Shown here piece after piece: positions 27,678-40,192 of a stretch of 64,000 nt of DNA. The notes below the pieces were generated by a model, which worked only from the letters and a program-made list of their open reading frames with translations, did not search any database and was not told where the DNA came from. The position numbers were made by a program, and so were the translations under genes. This stretch comes from Protula sp. h YS-2021 (lineage: Eukaryota; Annelida; Polychaeta; Sabellida; Serpulidae). Location of the stretch: contig OX457034.1 in assembly GCA_949752745.1 (NCBI GenBank), positions 4,043,646 through 4,107,645 on the forward strand, read 5' to 3'. Within the stretch, counting starts at the first letter, position 1; each line of letters opens with the position of its first letter.

Positions 27678-27705
27678 CCACTTCAATGGTGTGTTAACTC
27701 AGCAG

Positions 27706-27760
27706 AATGTATCACTAGTTGACTAGTTGACATGTTTCACTCATGCTTTTATACTACTTC
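27706..27760 (-). promoter_or_regulatory. Inner inverted-repeat promoter, right arm
   Basis: Inverse copy of 13532-13586 with TATAAAA at 27747-27753. It points leftward toward the PolB genes. Confidence 0.75.
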
Positions 27761-28443
27761 CATGTAATCAAAATATGGTGTGTAACTTTGTTCAAAAATT
27801 GTTCAAAAATGCTGACTCATCAGAATTTTACTTGTGCATATGAATATCTCACTTACAGTTGTACAGCTGTTATACAGCAGAGACATCTAGCGGTGAAGTT
27901 AAATGGTCTGCCAAATGGTATTCATCCGCGAAGAAGCACTGTAATGGTGAAATTTTCAGTCAACTATAGCGAAAGTTATAACGAAAGTTATCACAATTTT
28001 AAGTTAAAATGGCGGTAAAAATGCATACAGCCAGCTGCGCAAATAGCCTATGATCATGCTAAAACTTTACATAAAACTGAATCAAATGGTGAAATTTTCA
28101 TTTAAATCGACTAAGTATAACGAAAGGTATTGTTTTACAAAGTTTCAATTAAGCAAATAACCAAAGTTTGTTTACAAAGTTTGTTTACAAAGTTTGTTTA
28201 CAAATTTTCAATTATGTAAATAAGTCAAGTTTGTTTACAAAGTTTGTTTACAAAGTTTGTTTACAAAGTTTGTTTACAAATTTTCAATTATGTAAATAAG
28301 TCAAGTTTGTTTACAAAGTTTGCTTACAAATTTTGTTTATAAAGTTTGTTTACAAATTTTGTTTACAAATTTTGTTTATAAAGTTTGTTTACAAAGTTTG
28401 TTTACAAATTTTGTTTATAAAGTTTGTTTACACAGTTTGTTTA
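27761..28443. other. Right-arm spacer with GTTTACAAA tandem repeats
   Basis: 27761-28140 is AT-rich with no supported gene. From about 28150, AAGTTTGTTTACAAA units of 11-12 bp are repeated into the TIR edge. It occupies the position that the TTAGTTAC minisatellite holds in the left arm, with unrelated sequence. Confidence 0.75.
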
Positions 28444-29496
28444 CAAAGTTTGTTTACAAAGTTTCAATTATGCAAATAACTAAAGTTTGTTTACAAAGTT
28501 CACTTTTTATTTATAAATTTTCAATAAACACTTACCGAAATAGTTGTCACTGGATGCCATCCCTTGATCTGATGTGATCCAATTGTAGTTCTACAACTTG
28601 TACTTCCTTGCTCCACTCACCGAAATGACTGTCACTGCTGTATGCTCATCCCTTATATACCCCTCTGATGGAACTGAAGCTGACTTGACAGAATGTTGCT
28701 CGCCTAGGAGGGGGGGGGGTCGGTCGGTACATAGTATGTCCCGGGGGGGGGGGGGGGGTCGGTACATAGTATGTCCGGGGGGGGGGGGGGTCGGTACATA
28801 GTATGTCCGGGGGGGGTCGGTACATAGTATGTCCGGGGGGGGGGGGTCGGTACATAGTATGTCCGGGGGGGGGGGGGGGGTCGGTACATAGTATGTCCCG
28901 GGGGGGGGGGTCGGTACATAGTATGTCCCGGGGGGGGGTCGGTCGGTACATAGTATGTCCCGGGGGGGGGGTCGGTCGACTCAAAAAATGAAAAATGTTC
29001 AGAATCGTCTGAAACGGGGGGGGGGGAGGTCATCACTTTTTAGGGTCTGTTGCCATGGTTACACTGATTGACAGGTGGAGTGCGTTGGCTTCATGATGAT
29101 TGACTCGGCCAACACTATCAAACAACTTTCGCTCCAGACTTTCGCTCCAGACAGTATGACCTCATCATGACGTCATTATAACCTCATGGATGGCCGCGCC
29201 TATCCTTACACTTATCCTGACGTCACTTCCGCTCCAGACAACACTTCCGGTCCAGACAACACTTCCGGTCCAGACAACACTTCCGGTCCAGACAACACTT
29301 CCGGTCCAGACAGTATGATAGACAGAAAGTGGGCGGGGCTTCATTGTCTTCATTGATCTCATTGGCTTTTCATTGGTCACGTGACTGATGACGTCATTAT
29401 CACCATGGTTACGCCTTGGTTACGCCTATGACGTCACTTCCGGTCCAGACAGTATGACGTCACAAAGTGCAGTGGTTCTCTTATTTTCACACTACT
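28444..29496. repeat. Polinton right terminal inverted repeat
   Basis: Inverted copy of 11122-12133, ending CACACTACT. It contains the mirrored leader and donor site, TATA (28653-28659), eight poly-G/ACATAGTATGT units (28711-28975), X-box, CRE and ETS clusters. Confidence 0.95.
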
Positions 29497-29502
29497 AATT
29501 TT
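29497..29502. other. Polinton target-site duplication, right
   Basis: AATTTT, matching 11116-11121; LTR sequence TGATGTTTTC continues after it exactly as at 37313. Confidence 0.93.
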
Positions 29503-30090
29503 TGATGTTTTCTTAACGAGGTTCGAACAGCAACTGCCTTTTTAGATTGAGCAGTTGAAGTGGGGGAAATTTAGTCGTGGTCATAAAATTTTGGTACGGA
29601 ATTTCTGAGTGGTCAAAATCTGGTCACATGAGAATTTATTATTTCATTTTTTTCAGTTTTGATTGGTTTTTAAAGTACCTTATTTGAAGTAATCAGTGCC
29701 TATATTGACCAAAGTCATTTTTACCCAGGAATGTTTCTCACGCCTTGTAATACAAAGTTCATGATAACTTCTTTTATCTGGTAGAAAACTGATATTGATA
29801 TACATAAAACACTCGAGAAATAACAGAAAACCCTTATTTTTAAGCGTTAGATAACGCCGCTATCAGATTTTCAGAAAGAAGGACATGAACAGCTATTCTA
29901 CTTTAAACATGACATTACTACTTTAAACACGACACCTGCATCGGGTAATAAAGAACTTCACACTTAATTTTAAAATGTGGGCATGCTGATAAATAAAAGT
30001 GAAATATCTCGTTTGAGAAAAACTTATAAAAATATTAATTCAAAATATGAACATTAATTTCCCTAGAAAATTAACAAAATTCGTTTTACA
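29503..30090 (-). repeat. Left (3') LTR, inner part
   Basis: Continues the LTR after the Polinton and aligns with about 37313-37844, ending CGTTTTACA. It carries about 60 bp (30006-30060) absent from the other copy. Confidence 0.85.
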
Positions 30091-30304
30091 ATAATCACCT
30101 AGCGACTTAAAAATGTCGCTCCTGAGACATTTAGAACCAAAATATGTTGACATGAAATGCAAACAAATAACATATATGTTATAAAATATATGTACAATAA
30201 CATATAATACACATAGTTATATCAACCTTGATGTGATACTCTGCCGATATAAAAGACATCATCATAAAATATTATAAACAGCATGGATTACATTAATCGT
30301 CTGA

Positions 30305-30940
30305 TTATCTGGAAGACGACGGTTTAGGGGATGAAAAATAGGTATTTAGCTGATTATGAGTAGACAGGGCAAGGTCAGCGGTTCCGTTCATAGGAGAATC
30401 TACCGTGGTTGCATATAAGGAAAGTTCATCTTTGAAGATTTGGCAATCGTGATGAAGCTTGTTTTGTTGCTGTGTGACATGTTTGATGTGTTGGTTCAAA
30501 GTTGTTAAATCATCTTCGACTAAGGAACCAAACATGAACCTTGTAGCATGTCAAATCATTGGCAAGACGGATATGTGTTTACGCGATAGTTGATGAGTAG
30601 CATGCTCCTGTATCAACCTGTTGATAGAGCGGACGATGTCACACAAGTGATTTGTAGAAACGTTCAGGATAAGGGATCCAGGAAATCGGAGACGTTCCTG
30701 TTGGCTAGAGCATCTTCGAACAGCTTCTCCGTGCCTGCAGGATCTGGTACTGGGAGATGGAAGGTGTGGTGCCATGTTGATTCGGCGCTGTTGACTTGGG
30801 CCGCGTACCGGAATAGAACACCGTAGTTCAATCTCGCCACCAGATCTGCCGCAATGCACAAAAGGAGGAGGGTTCTTGTCAGCATCTGCAATTTGAAATA
30901 CACCTATTTCTGTAGCCGTAACCAGATTAGAGAGCACTAA
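30305..30940 (-). pseudogene. Env-like retroelement protein remnants
   Basis: Two minus frames. The upstream one (about 30940-30664) starts with a signal-peptide-like hydrophobic stretch (TRTLLLLCIAADLVA) followed by LNYGVLFRYAAQVN and a WHHTF motif. The downstream one (30535-30305) is a helical segment (LVEDDLTTLNQHIKHVTQ). The position after integrase and this layout resemble env-like ORFs of invertebrate gypsy elements. It is broken by frameshifts with no complete fusion protein. Confidence 0.5.
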
Positions 30941-31499
30941 ATTTTGAAAAGGGAAATGCCTGAAATAAGCGCAAATTTAGAATTTAGACTCGAAAGGGTT
31001 GCTAGCATAGTGTCTCGGCACGTCGTCACTTTGGTCACCAGTGTAGGAGGTACAGCGCTGCAAGAGAAACAACTTTTGTGCTCTTAGTCTTAGTGGTTGC
31101 TCAATGCACAAATAAAATTATATTTTATATTTTATGTATTACACGTGATAACACTTTTTATACTTATTACATGCGAATTTCCACATAGATATAGATATTT
31201 GTATTGTCTTCACATTCTTATTACACTTCTAGCGTCTCTTCTGTATTTTCTGTACTAGAATGCAAATTTTTTCACTTGGACTTTACCATTGCTGCTACTC
31301 TAGGAGCATTTATTCTGTTTTCGTTGCTTTTTAAAATCTTTGTTAACATATTATTTTTGAATAAGTTCGGCTGGAACCATACTTCTCTGAAGGATACTTG
31401 GACGATCGCTACCTTGTACCTTAACCTTTACATTACCAGTTTGTTTGTAGTGGGCGAGAGCTTTCAGAATTCGCCCATTGTTCACTGAATTAACTGGAT

Positions 31500-33204
31500 T
31501 GAGGGTACATCCATTGAGCTGGTTGTTGGGCTTGGGCTACATGATCTGACCTTGGAATAAAGCGCTTCAGACGATTGACATGTACTCGAGACGAGGTTGG
31601 TTCATTGTCGTCCACTCTTCTGAGACATTATGTGTCCTTGGCGCAGCGATCGGTAATATAGTAATGACCAGTATACAGAGGATCAAGTTTCTTTGATTTA
31701 TCTTTACGAGTAACATGGTTGCTCACGATTACATAATTGCCGTAATGAAATTTCTTGTCTTCGGCTGATCGATCATAGTGCGATTTGGCTTCTACTGCGT
31801 GACGTTTTAGATTAGATTTGGTCAAAGTACGACTAAGTTCAACGTTTTTGAGCAGTTGCTCTAATTAGTCCTGCTGTACGCCTTTTGAGTATTTTTTACT
31901 AGGGGCTAGGACATTGTCGAGTGGGAGAATGCATTCGCGGCCGAAGAGTAGAAAATAGGGAGAGAAATGGGTTGAGTTATTGGCGGGCGTAACGGGATAA
32001 CTGAGCATAATCAGAGGAAGCACACGAGACCAGTTCGAATGCGATTGCGCGTAGGCTTTGTGCTATTCTTGAATTTTGGAGTTCGCTTGCGCATGGTAGG
32101 AAGATATGAACCTGTGTTCAATGTCATAAACTTAACAGAGTTCTTTTACCACGGATGACATGAAGTTTTTTGCTAGATCTGATACAAGAGTTCTGAAACT
32201 GCCATATCGAGAAATGATTTCCCGATGGAGGGCATCAGCTACTGTCTGTGCACTGATCTCCTTTAAGGAAACTGATTCGCTCCATTTTGAAAACGAGTCA
32301 GCAAACAGTAAGATATATTTGTGACCTTCTGGAGTTGGAGTGGCCTAGAATATGATATCCATATGCCATCGTGCAAAAATATCGGTGGGAAGGGACGTAA
32401 TGGTGTTGGTCTCTGGTGATACGCGCACTTTGCCTGTTGACATTTTTCGCATGACTGCACAAACTTCTTAACGTCCTGGGACATTTTGTCCCATTGGTAC
32501 TTCAAGGCGATTGCGTCATGCGTTCATTGTTTACCTTGGTGGACTAATCTATCGTGGTAGGCTTGTAGTATGTCCTCGCGAAGCTCAGGAGGCACCATGA
32601 TAACACATGTGCTCCCGGGTATTTTGCCGTATTTTGACTTAGCTAAGCGAGCTTCTTCGTATCGGATAAGCACACCGTTGTCATCTAGAGCATATGAATG
32701 ACTGTTTCTTTGTATAAGGGCTGAAAGCTTGGCATAGTCTGGGAGAATGTTGTGTTCTAGGTATGCCATGATGGGTCCACACCATATGGTATCTTCTCGT
32801 TGCGAGTCGGGCAATGACTTGGCTCTCAGGGCAAATATGCTGTTGACTGTATGTTCGAGTGCAACGGACATTTCTCCATTTGCGTATACTGGGTCACCAG
32901 TTGACGTTGTTAGCGCGGTGTGTTGTGTTGTTGGATTTCTAAGGAAACTGAATTGTGTGAGTGTGCATTGAGATATCGTATGCATGGATGTTGATGCTAT
33001 GGTGGGGAAGTCGATGTCATCATCTTGATTATCCGACTGCTTATATTCACGACGGAACAGTGTATCGGCGACATGGTTAGACTTCCTTTCAATGTGCTTA
33101 GCGGAGTATTTAAATTGTTGTGGCTGGAAAGACCATCTTGCAAGTTTGCCTTTGTTCTCACCGTTGTTGAGCAGCAGTGTTGTCTGTATACAGTAGGAAC
33201 TCAA
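31500..33204 (-). pseudogene. Retroelement RNase H end and integrase, broken
   Basis: The 33204-32524 frame covers the RNase H end and connection, and reaches the His pair of an integrase zinc finger (AYHDRLVHQG). The Cys pair (SCEKCQQAK) is in a different frame at 32505-32263. Further core and C-terminal pieces follow to about 31500 (31825-31628: HYDRSAEDKKFHYGNYV). At least two frame breaks separate them. Gypsy-type HHCC/DDE order. Confidence 0.75.
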
Positions 33205-34984
33205 TGTTGCGTGCGTTATTTTGTTCTAAGTACTTTCGGTAGAAGTTGCAACCGGCGACGATAGCAAGGGCTTCCTTTTCGTAAGTAGGCCAGTTTCTTT
33301 CGTGTCGTCGGATGGCTCTTCCGCCAAGGCAGATTGGTCGTTCCCTATTCTGATCATCTTTCTGGGCTAGGATATAACTGATAGAAACATCGCTAGCATC
33401 AGTGTAAAGTATAAACGGCTTGTTAAAACTTGGCATATATAGCATTGGGTCAGAAGTCAATGAGATCTTAAGTTGCTTGAAGGCTGCTTCACATTCTTCC
33501 GTCCACTGAAATTCAACGTCTTTTTGGGTTAGTCTAGAGAGTGGGGCTGCTAATTTCGAGAAATTTTTAATAAATTTTCGATAATAGTTACACATTCCTA
33601 AGAATTGTTGGATCTTTTTGACTGACGTAGGACGAGGGAACGTTTTCACTACCTCAGTATTTGAAGGTGCGGTACGAATGCCATCACCTGAGATATTGTG
33701 ACCTAAGTACTGGACTGACTGAACGGCGAAGTTACACTTCGCAACGTTTAATTTCAAGTTGTGCTGCCCAAGGACAACAAAGCTTTGCTGTAGGTGGTCC
33801 AAGTGTGCGTCGAACGTAGGACTGACGACAATGATGTCGTCCATATAAATGAGTAGAATATGAAAGGCTAACTTACTAAAAATTTGTTGCAAGACGGACT
33901 GAAAGACTGACGGACTAGTCGATAATCCGAATGGTAACCGACGAAATTCGTACAACGTTCGATGCGTCGTGAAGGCGGTTTTATGACGTGTGTTAGGGTC
34001 TAAACGGATGTTCCAAAATGCGTGTTTGACGTCAAGCGTTGAGAAGAACGTTGCCTGTTTGGCTGCAATTTCTTCTAAGATTGTGTCGATGTCCGGTAAA
34101 ACCTGAACTGCGGGCGTGAGTAGTTTGTTGAGTTTTCGATAATCAATAACAAAGCGATAGGATCCATCACGTTTTTTGACAAGTAGACATGAAGAGGACC
34201 AACAGGAAGTACTTTCCTGTATGATATAGTGGTTTAGCATTTTGTCTAAAAGCTTGTCCATTTCTTCACGCATTGCTGGGGTTGTTTTGTAAAAGCGTTG
34301 CTGGACAGGTTTAGCGTTTCCTGTGTCAAGTGAATACTCGTAATCTTTACAGTGACCGACAGACGAGTCTTCGGTTGCAAAAATATCACTGTGTTTTCCT
34401 AAGAGAACCAGCAATTGATTTTGATGGTCTTTTGATAACGCTGACGTTCTGATATCGTTAGCGAAATGAAAATTTTCCGCAATTTGTTTGTATTCCTCGT
34501 CTGAAAGCTTATCTGCGTCTGTTGTTTCGGCGTTATTGACTTCTGCACCTGACGTTGGTAAGTTCAAAGTATGAACAGAAGATTCAGACGTTAACTTTTG
34601 AAAGACAGCAACTGGGTGGTTCTTTGGTATAGTGCAACCGCGTAGATCGGGATTTATAACACGAACGTATGCCAAGTTATTTTCCGTAGTCACCAAGCAG
34701 TTAGCTCCGTGTGAGCGATATTTTTGTTTTATTTTCAATGTTGGGGACATGATTCCGGTAACGTTTTTGTTTGCGTTATCCGCAACCTTTACACGAAATA
34801 CAGCTTCTGATGTTGCAGGAATGATAACTTCTTCCTTTGCACGCGCTATGTATGTGGTATTGAGGAAGTGGGTATTACCTCGTTTTCCATTGTGATTTAA
34901 TTGTGATCGTTGCTTTGTGTCTGGTGAAGTGTTGAAGGTAAGTACCCTATTGTTGAAATCTATGGAGGCCTTATTGTCTTCCAT
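33158..34984 (-). pseudogene. Ty3/gypsy reverse transcriptase and RNase H frame
   Basis: A 608-codon frame, the best preserved part of the element. RT contains SCLLVKKRDGSYRFVIDYRKLN, FSTLDVKHAFW and the active site LIYMDDIIV; the RNase H start has FILYTDASD, a YEKEALAIV motif and LYTDNTA. It begins inside the protease end (DFNNRVLTF). The frame is open but isolated from broken gag, protease and integrase, so the element is unlikely to be autonomous. Confidence 0.88.
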
Positions 34985-35290
34985 AAAGTCAACACCTAGG
35001 ATAATTTTGTTTGAGAGCGTTGAAAAAATGTGAAAGGTTTGTTTAAATATTTGAGGTGAGTCTTGAAATTGAAAGTCTAGAGTTATAAGTCCTTCGACGT
35101 TAATGAGATTTCCATTTGCTGCCTTGATTTTGTTGTGTGTTTTCGTAATATTGGGTAGTGCGATATACAGGATACTTGTGCACCAGTATCTAGTAAAGCT
35201 TTGAGTGGGGTTCCTTTAATATTAATATTAGTGTAGCTCTTACTGTGTGTGATATTGTTTACTTCCAGAGCGTCCGTTGATTATGGGAGA
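34985..35290 (-). pseudogene. Retroelement aspartic protease remnant
   Basis: On the minus strand about 35205-35165 encodes ALLDTGAQVSCI, the DTGA active-site loop of a retropepsin. Stops occur on both sides and the junction with RT is at 34985. Confidence 0.7.
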
Positions 35291-35299
35291 TTTATTTGT

Positions 35300-36310
35300 A
35301 CGGGGTACATTTTGTTGTTTGGTTGTGTTAGGATTTTGCGTTAAACTAGTTGCAGCCGTGGTGATATGTTTATTTTGCTTTTGATGTTTAGTTTGTTGAG
35401 TTGCTGCCTGTTGTGTTTGTGTTGAATGTGTTAGCTTTGTTGCGATATGTTTATGGTTGTTATCATTTTGATATCTTTGCTTAAATTTTGTTGTTTGATA
35501 TTGTTGCGATTTGAAGTGATTATTATTTGTGATGAGTTTATGTATGTTTGGGGTTTGTTTGTGCGTTTGTTTGCGTTTGTATTCCTTTGCATGAGCCTAC
35601 CCTGTCAAAGTATGCCTATCTCTGCTAGTGGAGGCGCGCGTTCCTATTCTTTGTTAGTGCGCGTTGATGTTTGTCGGTATGAACTGTTTTGGGGTGAACG
35701 GCACAGTTGTTTGAAGTGTCCGGTTTTCCGCATTTGTGGCAGAGTTTTCCAAACGCTGGACAGTCGTTCGACATGTGCAATGTGCGGCAACGAGAAGAGT
35801 TTTTAAAGTGGATTGTTTGTTTTTTTGGCTGTTTGACTGGGGATGTTGTGGTGTCCCCGGATGGTTTGGGGTTGTTTTGCATGTTGTGTATTGTGTGTTT
35901 TGTGAAAGTGTTTTGTTTGTGAGTGATCCTGGTATGTGCATCTGTGTTTGTGTGAATAAGGCTAGTATGGTTTTGAAATAGAATTGACTGATGCAGTGTT
36001 TTGCTCGGACTCCAAAGCGAAAGTTTGTAGCTGAACAGTAATCTTCGACTGTCTTGCTATCAATCGAAGACCGTTCCATGTATTGCAGGTGTGAATGGAT
36101 GGTGATAAAGCAACATCCTTCACAATCGCATGCTTGAAATTTTGTCTTGCGAGTTGAACTGCAGAATCAACTGGGATGTTTGCATCCCTAGCTAATTTTG
36201 ATATGGTATCGATGTATTCGTCAACGAACTCTTTGGGTCCTTGACGATTTTGAAAGAACTTGCGAGATGTTTCTGCTTTTGTCTCGTGAACAAATCGGCT
36301 ATTAAACTCT
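35300..36310 (-). pseudogene. Retroelement gag remnant with zinc knuckles
   Basis: Minus-strand 36310-36080 reads a gag capsid stretch (NRQGPKEFVDEYIDTISKLA). 35882-35625 carries CRTLHMSNDCPAFGK followed by LCHKCGKPDTSNNC, the tandem zinc-knuckle layout of gypsy nucleocapsids. Frames shift several times between them. Confidence 0.7.
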
Positions 36311-36726
36311 GCAATGAATAAATCTTTGGTTTATTTTGTTTTTTTTTTCAGACAATGTCTCCGCCCATGTTTTAGCACTTCCTTTGAAATGAGATAAATA
36401 GCAAAATAAAATAAAATGAAGGATTGAAAATAATTTGAAGATCAAATATTTTTGTGGCGAGATCTGAAAAAGATATATTATGACTGATCTGGATACACTG
36501 AAATAGAAATGTTTATTAATATATTTACATTGCAAACCTGCAAATGAAATAAAATCTGAGAAAAGTGAAAGACATTTTGAGAAACCTGAAATTGTATTTT
36601 TGGTTATTGAGCCTGAAAATAACACAGAATTCAGTCTAAGTAATGTAGAAGTTCTGAAATTAAACAATAATATTAATAAATTTATATATAACAGCGCAAT
36701 GTGGATCTTAAAGACATCTCCACCAA

Positions 36727-37844
36727 CTTTTATGGTTCCTTTTTGGGGGTTATTTGTAACTCTAGCCTCAACGCTGTTTTAATTAATAACTTTTATTAGA
36801 ATATTTAAAAAATTATCTATTGTTTTCTGGGCTCAGCGGAACCGGGAGGGTTAATCTGTTATGACCAAGCAGACCAAGAAAAATAGAAACTAAATATTTT
36901 CTTCTAATTTATGTCATTTTATTACTTAATCGATAATTAACTCATTGTATTCATTTTTCCAAACTCTCGCCTTTCTGAGAATTATGTACCTGGCAATAGC
37001 GATACGCACACGCACTTTGTTAATATTTAAATGCTAATACATAATAACCAAATTTGCAATAATCATTACCTGATTTCTAGACATCTATTTTACATCTTAG
37101 ATTATACAATAAAACTTAAACGATTACGAGGTAATAACAATAATTAAGATGAATAAATTAACTGTACGTAACTTGCGTGATTCCTGGACTTCCTGTTTCT
37201 TTATCCGTTTCCTGCTTGAGATTCCGAGTTCGCTAAGATCCAAAAATGGCTAAGTTCTAATCAATTATTTTCTTTAATATATCCTTGATTTTTTATGTTT
37301 TTCCAATTTTTGATGTTTTCTTAACGAGGTTCGAACAGCAACTGCCTTTTTAGATTGAGCAGTTGAAGTGAGGAAAATTTAGTCGTGGTCATAAAATTTT
37401 GTTACGGGATTTCTGAGTGGTCAAAACCTGGTCACATGAGAATTTATTATTTCATTTTTTTTTAGTTTTGATTGGTTTTTAAATAAGTACCTAATTTGAA
37501 GTAATCAGTGCCTACGCTTGACCAAAGTCATTTTTATCCAGAAATGTTTCTCACGCCTTGTAATACAAAGTTCATGATAACTTCTTTTATCTGGTAGAAA
37601 ACTGATATTGATATACACAACACACTCGAGAAATAGCAGAAAACCCTTAATTTTAAGCGTTAGATAACGCCGCTATCAGATTTTCAGAAAGAAGGACATG
37701 ACTAGCTATGCTACTTTTAACATGACATTAACCTGATGACACCTGCATCGGGTAATAAAGAACTTTACACTTAATTTTAAAATGTGGGCATGCTGAGAAA
37801 TAAAAGTGAAATATCCCTAGAAAACTAGCAAAATTCGTTTTACA
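36727..37844 (-). repeat. Right (5') LTR, with empty Polinton target
   Basis: About 1118 bp, aligned end to end with the split left LTR. At 37301-37320 it reads CCAATTTTTGATGTTTTC uninterrupted, which is the pre-insertion sequence of the Polinton target. TGGTGGAGATG on the minus strand just inside the LTR (about 36726 downward) is a possible primer-binding site; the tRNA is not identified. Confidence 0.82.
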
Positions 37845-37848
37845 ATAA

Positions 37849-40192
37849 TGCTATGACTTGCTCCGAAAGACTTATTCGTATAATAAAGAGAAAAGCACTA
37901 AAAAAATAAATTTCCTCATGTATAAATAAATGATAGAAAAACGCTAGCAATAATGAAGCGCAAATGCAAGCTCCTTAATGCATCATCCAGTGGTACCAGT
38001 TTTGTGGCTGTTACCACTCCATATTTCTCTGTATACGCAGTTTTGTCAAGTATGCGTGATGTTTTATGTATGCTGAAGAATATTACGGACTAGAATAATA
38101 CACCGTGAAATTAAAACAGTGAGCATATATTCATTCAGTGTAGGTGTTTTTCGAATGAGTGTTTCCCGAAAACGTGATCTAAAATATAAATATCATCAAC
38201 ATACATGGGGTTTTGGCATAACAGAACATTAACTAAAGTATGTAGCGGCGGTTAGAGACAGTAGCCACACACTTATTACCTCAGGGCTGCGCTCGTCATT
38301 CATCGATAAGGGGGGTAAATATTCGATGGCCAAATTTCTAACGAATTTTCACCGGGGAATGAAAATACGATATCGAATTTTCACCGGGGGTGAAAATACG
38401 ATGCCACACCGCCACCAGTTGATCTTTCCCCGTAGCAAATGAATGCTTGCTTGCCCTTCAGTATTTTAATGGCCTGTTATTATTTTGACTTGATTATTAC
38501 ACACCTGGGTTAGTCAATATTGTTAATAGAGGGAGCATTCTTCAGCTTGTCGAATGATATAAGTCGCCTAATCTTTTTAAAACTGTTGAGGCCTTAAACT
38601 TGAAATTCCTACAAGAGTTATATTAGTTTTTTAAACAACAACTTTATTTCTCAATAATCGATAAATTATTAAGAATTATCGTTGTTTCTCAATATATTTA
38701 TCTAGCTTGCATTTCGCTTTATATTTTATCAATAGCTTATTAATTTCGCAGGAATCAGTATTATAACTTGGCTGAACTTTTAATATCGTGATGTAACAAA
38801 ATTGGCTGTAACAAAATTTTCAATTTAAATCTATTGCGAACAGAAATTAGATGACATATTTAACACTCTGTACATATTTCCTAAGTTCTGTATTGTTTTC
38901 AATTACTACATTATGTTCAGATCGATAACCTGGTAGAAAAATTAATTTCCAATATCAAACTAGGCCGCCGTTTTTGCTACCGAGTAGCGAAAATTACACT
39001 TGGGGGTCACAAAAAAATACGATTCTAAACTCTTGACCCCTTATAGGCTCAAAGGGTCGAAAATAAGCTCAAAATCGTTCTATCTCTAACCGTTTCAAGA
39101 TAGTGGTTAACTTCCGGTTTTTGACTTTGACCATGGCCGAGGAGATCAAGATCACCGAGGTATCTCTTACATCTTTTAGGCCCAAAATCTCTAACCGTTT
39201 TCGAGATAGTGGTGAACTTCCGGAATTTTACTTTGTCCATGTCAGAAGATATCAAGGTCACTGAGGCACCTCTTACATATCGTCTTTTAGGCCAAAAGGG
39301 TCGAAAATAAACTTAAATTTGCTCTATCTCTAACCGTTTTTTGAGACAGTGTCCCACTTCCGGTTTTTTTTTACATTGACCATGGTCGAGGATGTCAATC
39401 GTTCTCTAAGTTTGTAGTTTAAAAAAATGTGGCTTTCATATCGTCTAATCACCCTCCATCAGTGAGCCAAATTTAATCACTCTTTAGTTGGGAAAACCCA
39501 AACGCCGCAGCCAACCCAAACTTGCACACGCATGCTGTGATGGCTTTCCTTGAGAGATGGGCCATCAATACACCGAGACTGATATCATGCCACTTTAAAC
39601 TACTGCTCTCAGCTTCTTGTCGCCTGTTTTGCAAATTTGTTTTGTCGTTTTTTAATTGAAAAATTTAGCAAATTTAAAAAAATACAGGAGGATTAACTAG
39701 ATATACAGAAGTTTATCATATTCAAATTTCATTGTTCTAGCCCTAACGGCCTCTGACTAGTTCCACGGACAATACTCAGGAAAACGAAAAAAACATGTCA
39801 TAACTGCCGCTAAAATTTTCGTACAAATTCAAGCTTGTTTGTACGCTTCAGGTAAAGAAAGACGTGAGGGAAAAGTATGCCAGGAAAATTTAGTTAGAAG
39901 AAAGTAGAAATATCGAAATCTCGAAAATCCATTTATATTGGATAACATGATTACCATTACTATTCAAACGATTAGAAAACACTAAAGTTGCATGACCAGG
40001 AGAAGAGAATTTATAATAACCATAGACTAATACAGTTTAACATAATGAACTACTTTATAAGAATCAAGGACAGTAACCTTCGTTTAAATAATTATATTCA
40101 CGCTTTACTGATACTCGCAGTGAAACGAAAAGTACCAACACACAGTCATACAATTTAGAAAGTCCTCCGCATCCATAAAGAAAGATAAAACT
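37849..40192. other. Host noncoding region
   Basis: No gene supported. A short direct duplication (CGAATTTTCACCGGGG...GAAAATACGAT) lies at about 38335-38405, and the dispersed repeat at 39030-39420. 40000-40192 is the 3' flank of the GPCR gene. Confidence 0.6.
39030..39420. repeat. Second locus of the ~120-bp tandem repeat family
   Basis: Units with TCTCTAACCGTTT, CTTCCGGTTTTT and TTTGACCATG match 3270-3640 in the same orientation and order. Confidence 0.8.

Larger units (their letters stand above)
11122..29496. mobile_element. Maverick/Polinton (adintovirus-like), nearly intact, 18375 bp
   Basis: The termini are AGTAGTG...CACTACT with TIRs of about 1.0 kb and a 6-bp target duplication. It encodes the full Polinton core set: protein-primed PolB, retrovirus-type integrase, FtsK/HerA ATPase, adenain-like protease, minor and major capsid proteins. 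Only two coding breaks are evident (27055-27066 in PolB, 18619-18702 in a virion-block gene). Most ORFs are full length, so insertion looks recent compared with the host retrotransposon and with the second Polinton at 48150-58335. Two convergent gene sets meet at 22168-22496. Confidence 0.95.
10763..37844 (-). mobile_element. Env-bearing Ty3/gypsy-like LTR retrotransposon carrying a nested Polinton
   Basis: Direct repeats at 10763-11121 plus 29503-30090 (one LTR, split) and 36727-37844 (other LTR) flank minus-strand gag, protease, RT, RNase H, integrase and env-like remnants. The outer edges read TG...ACA. ATAA stands just outside both (10759-10762, 37845-37848). The first four bases of the left LTR also continue the match, so the exact edge is uncertain by a few bases. 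Without the 18.4-kb insert the element is about 8.7 kb. All genes are broken by stops or shifts, so it is a dead copy older than the Polinton inside it. Confidence 0.8.
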
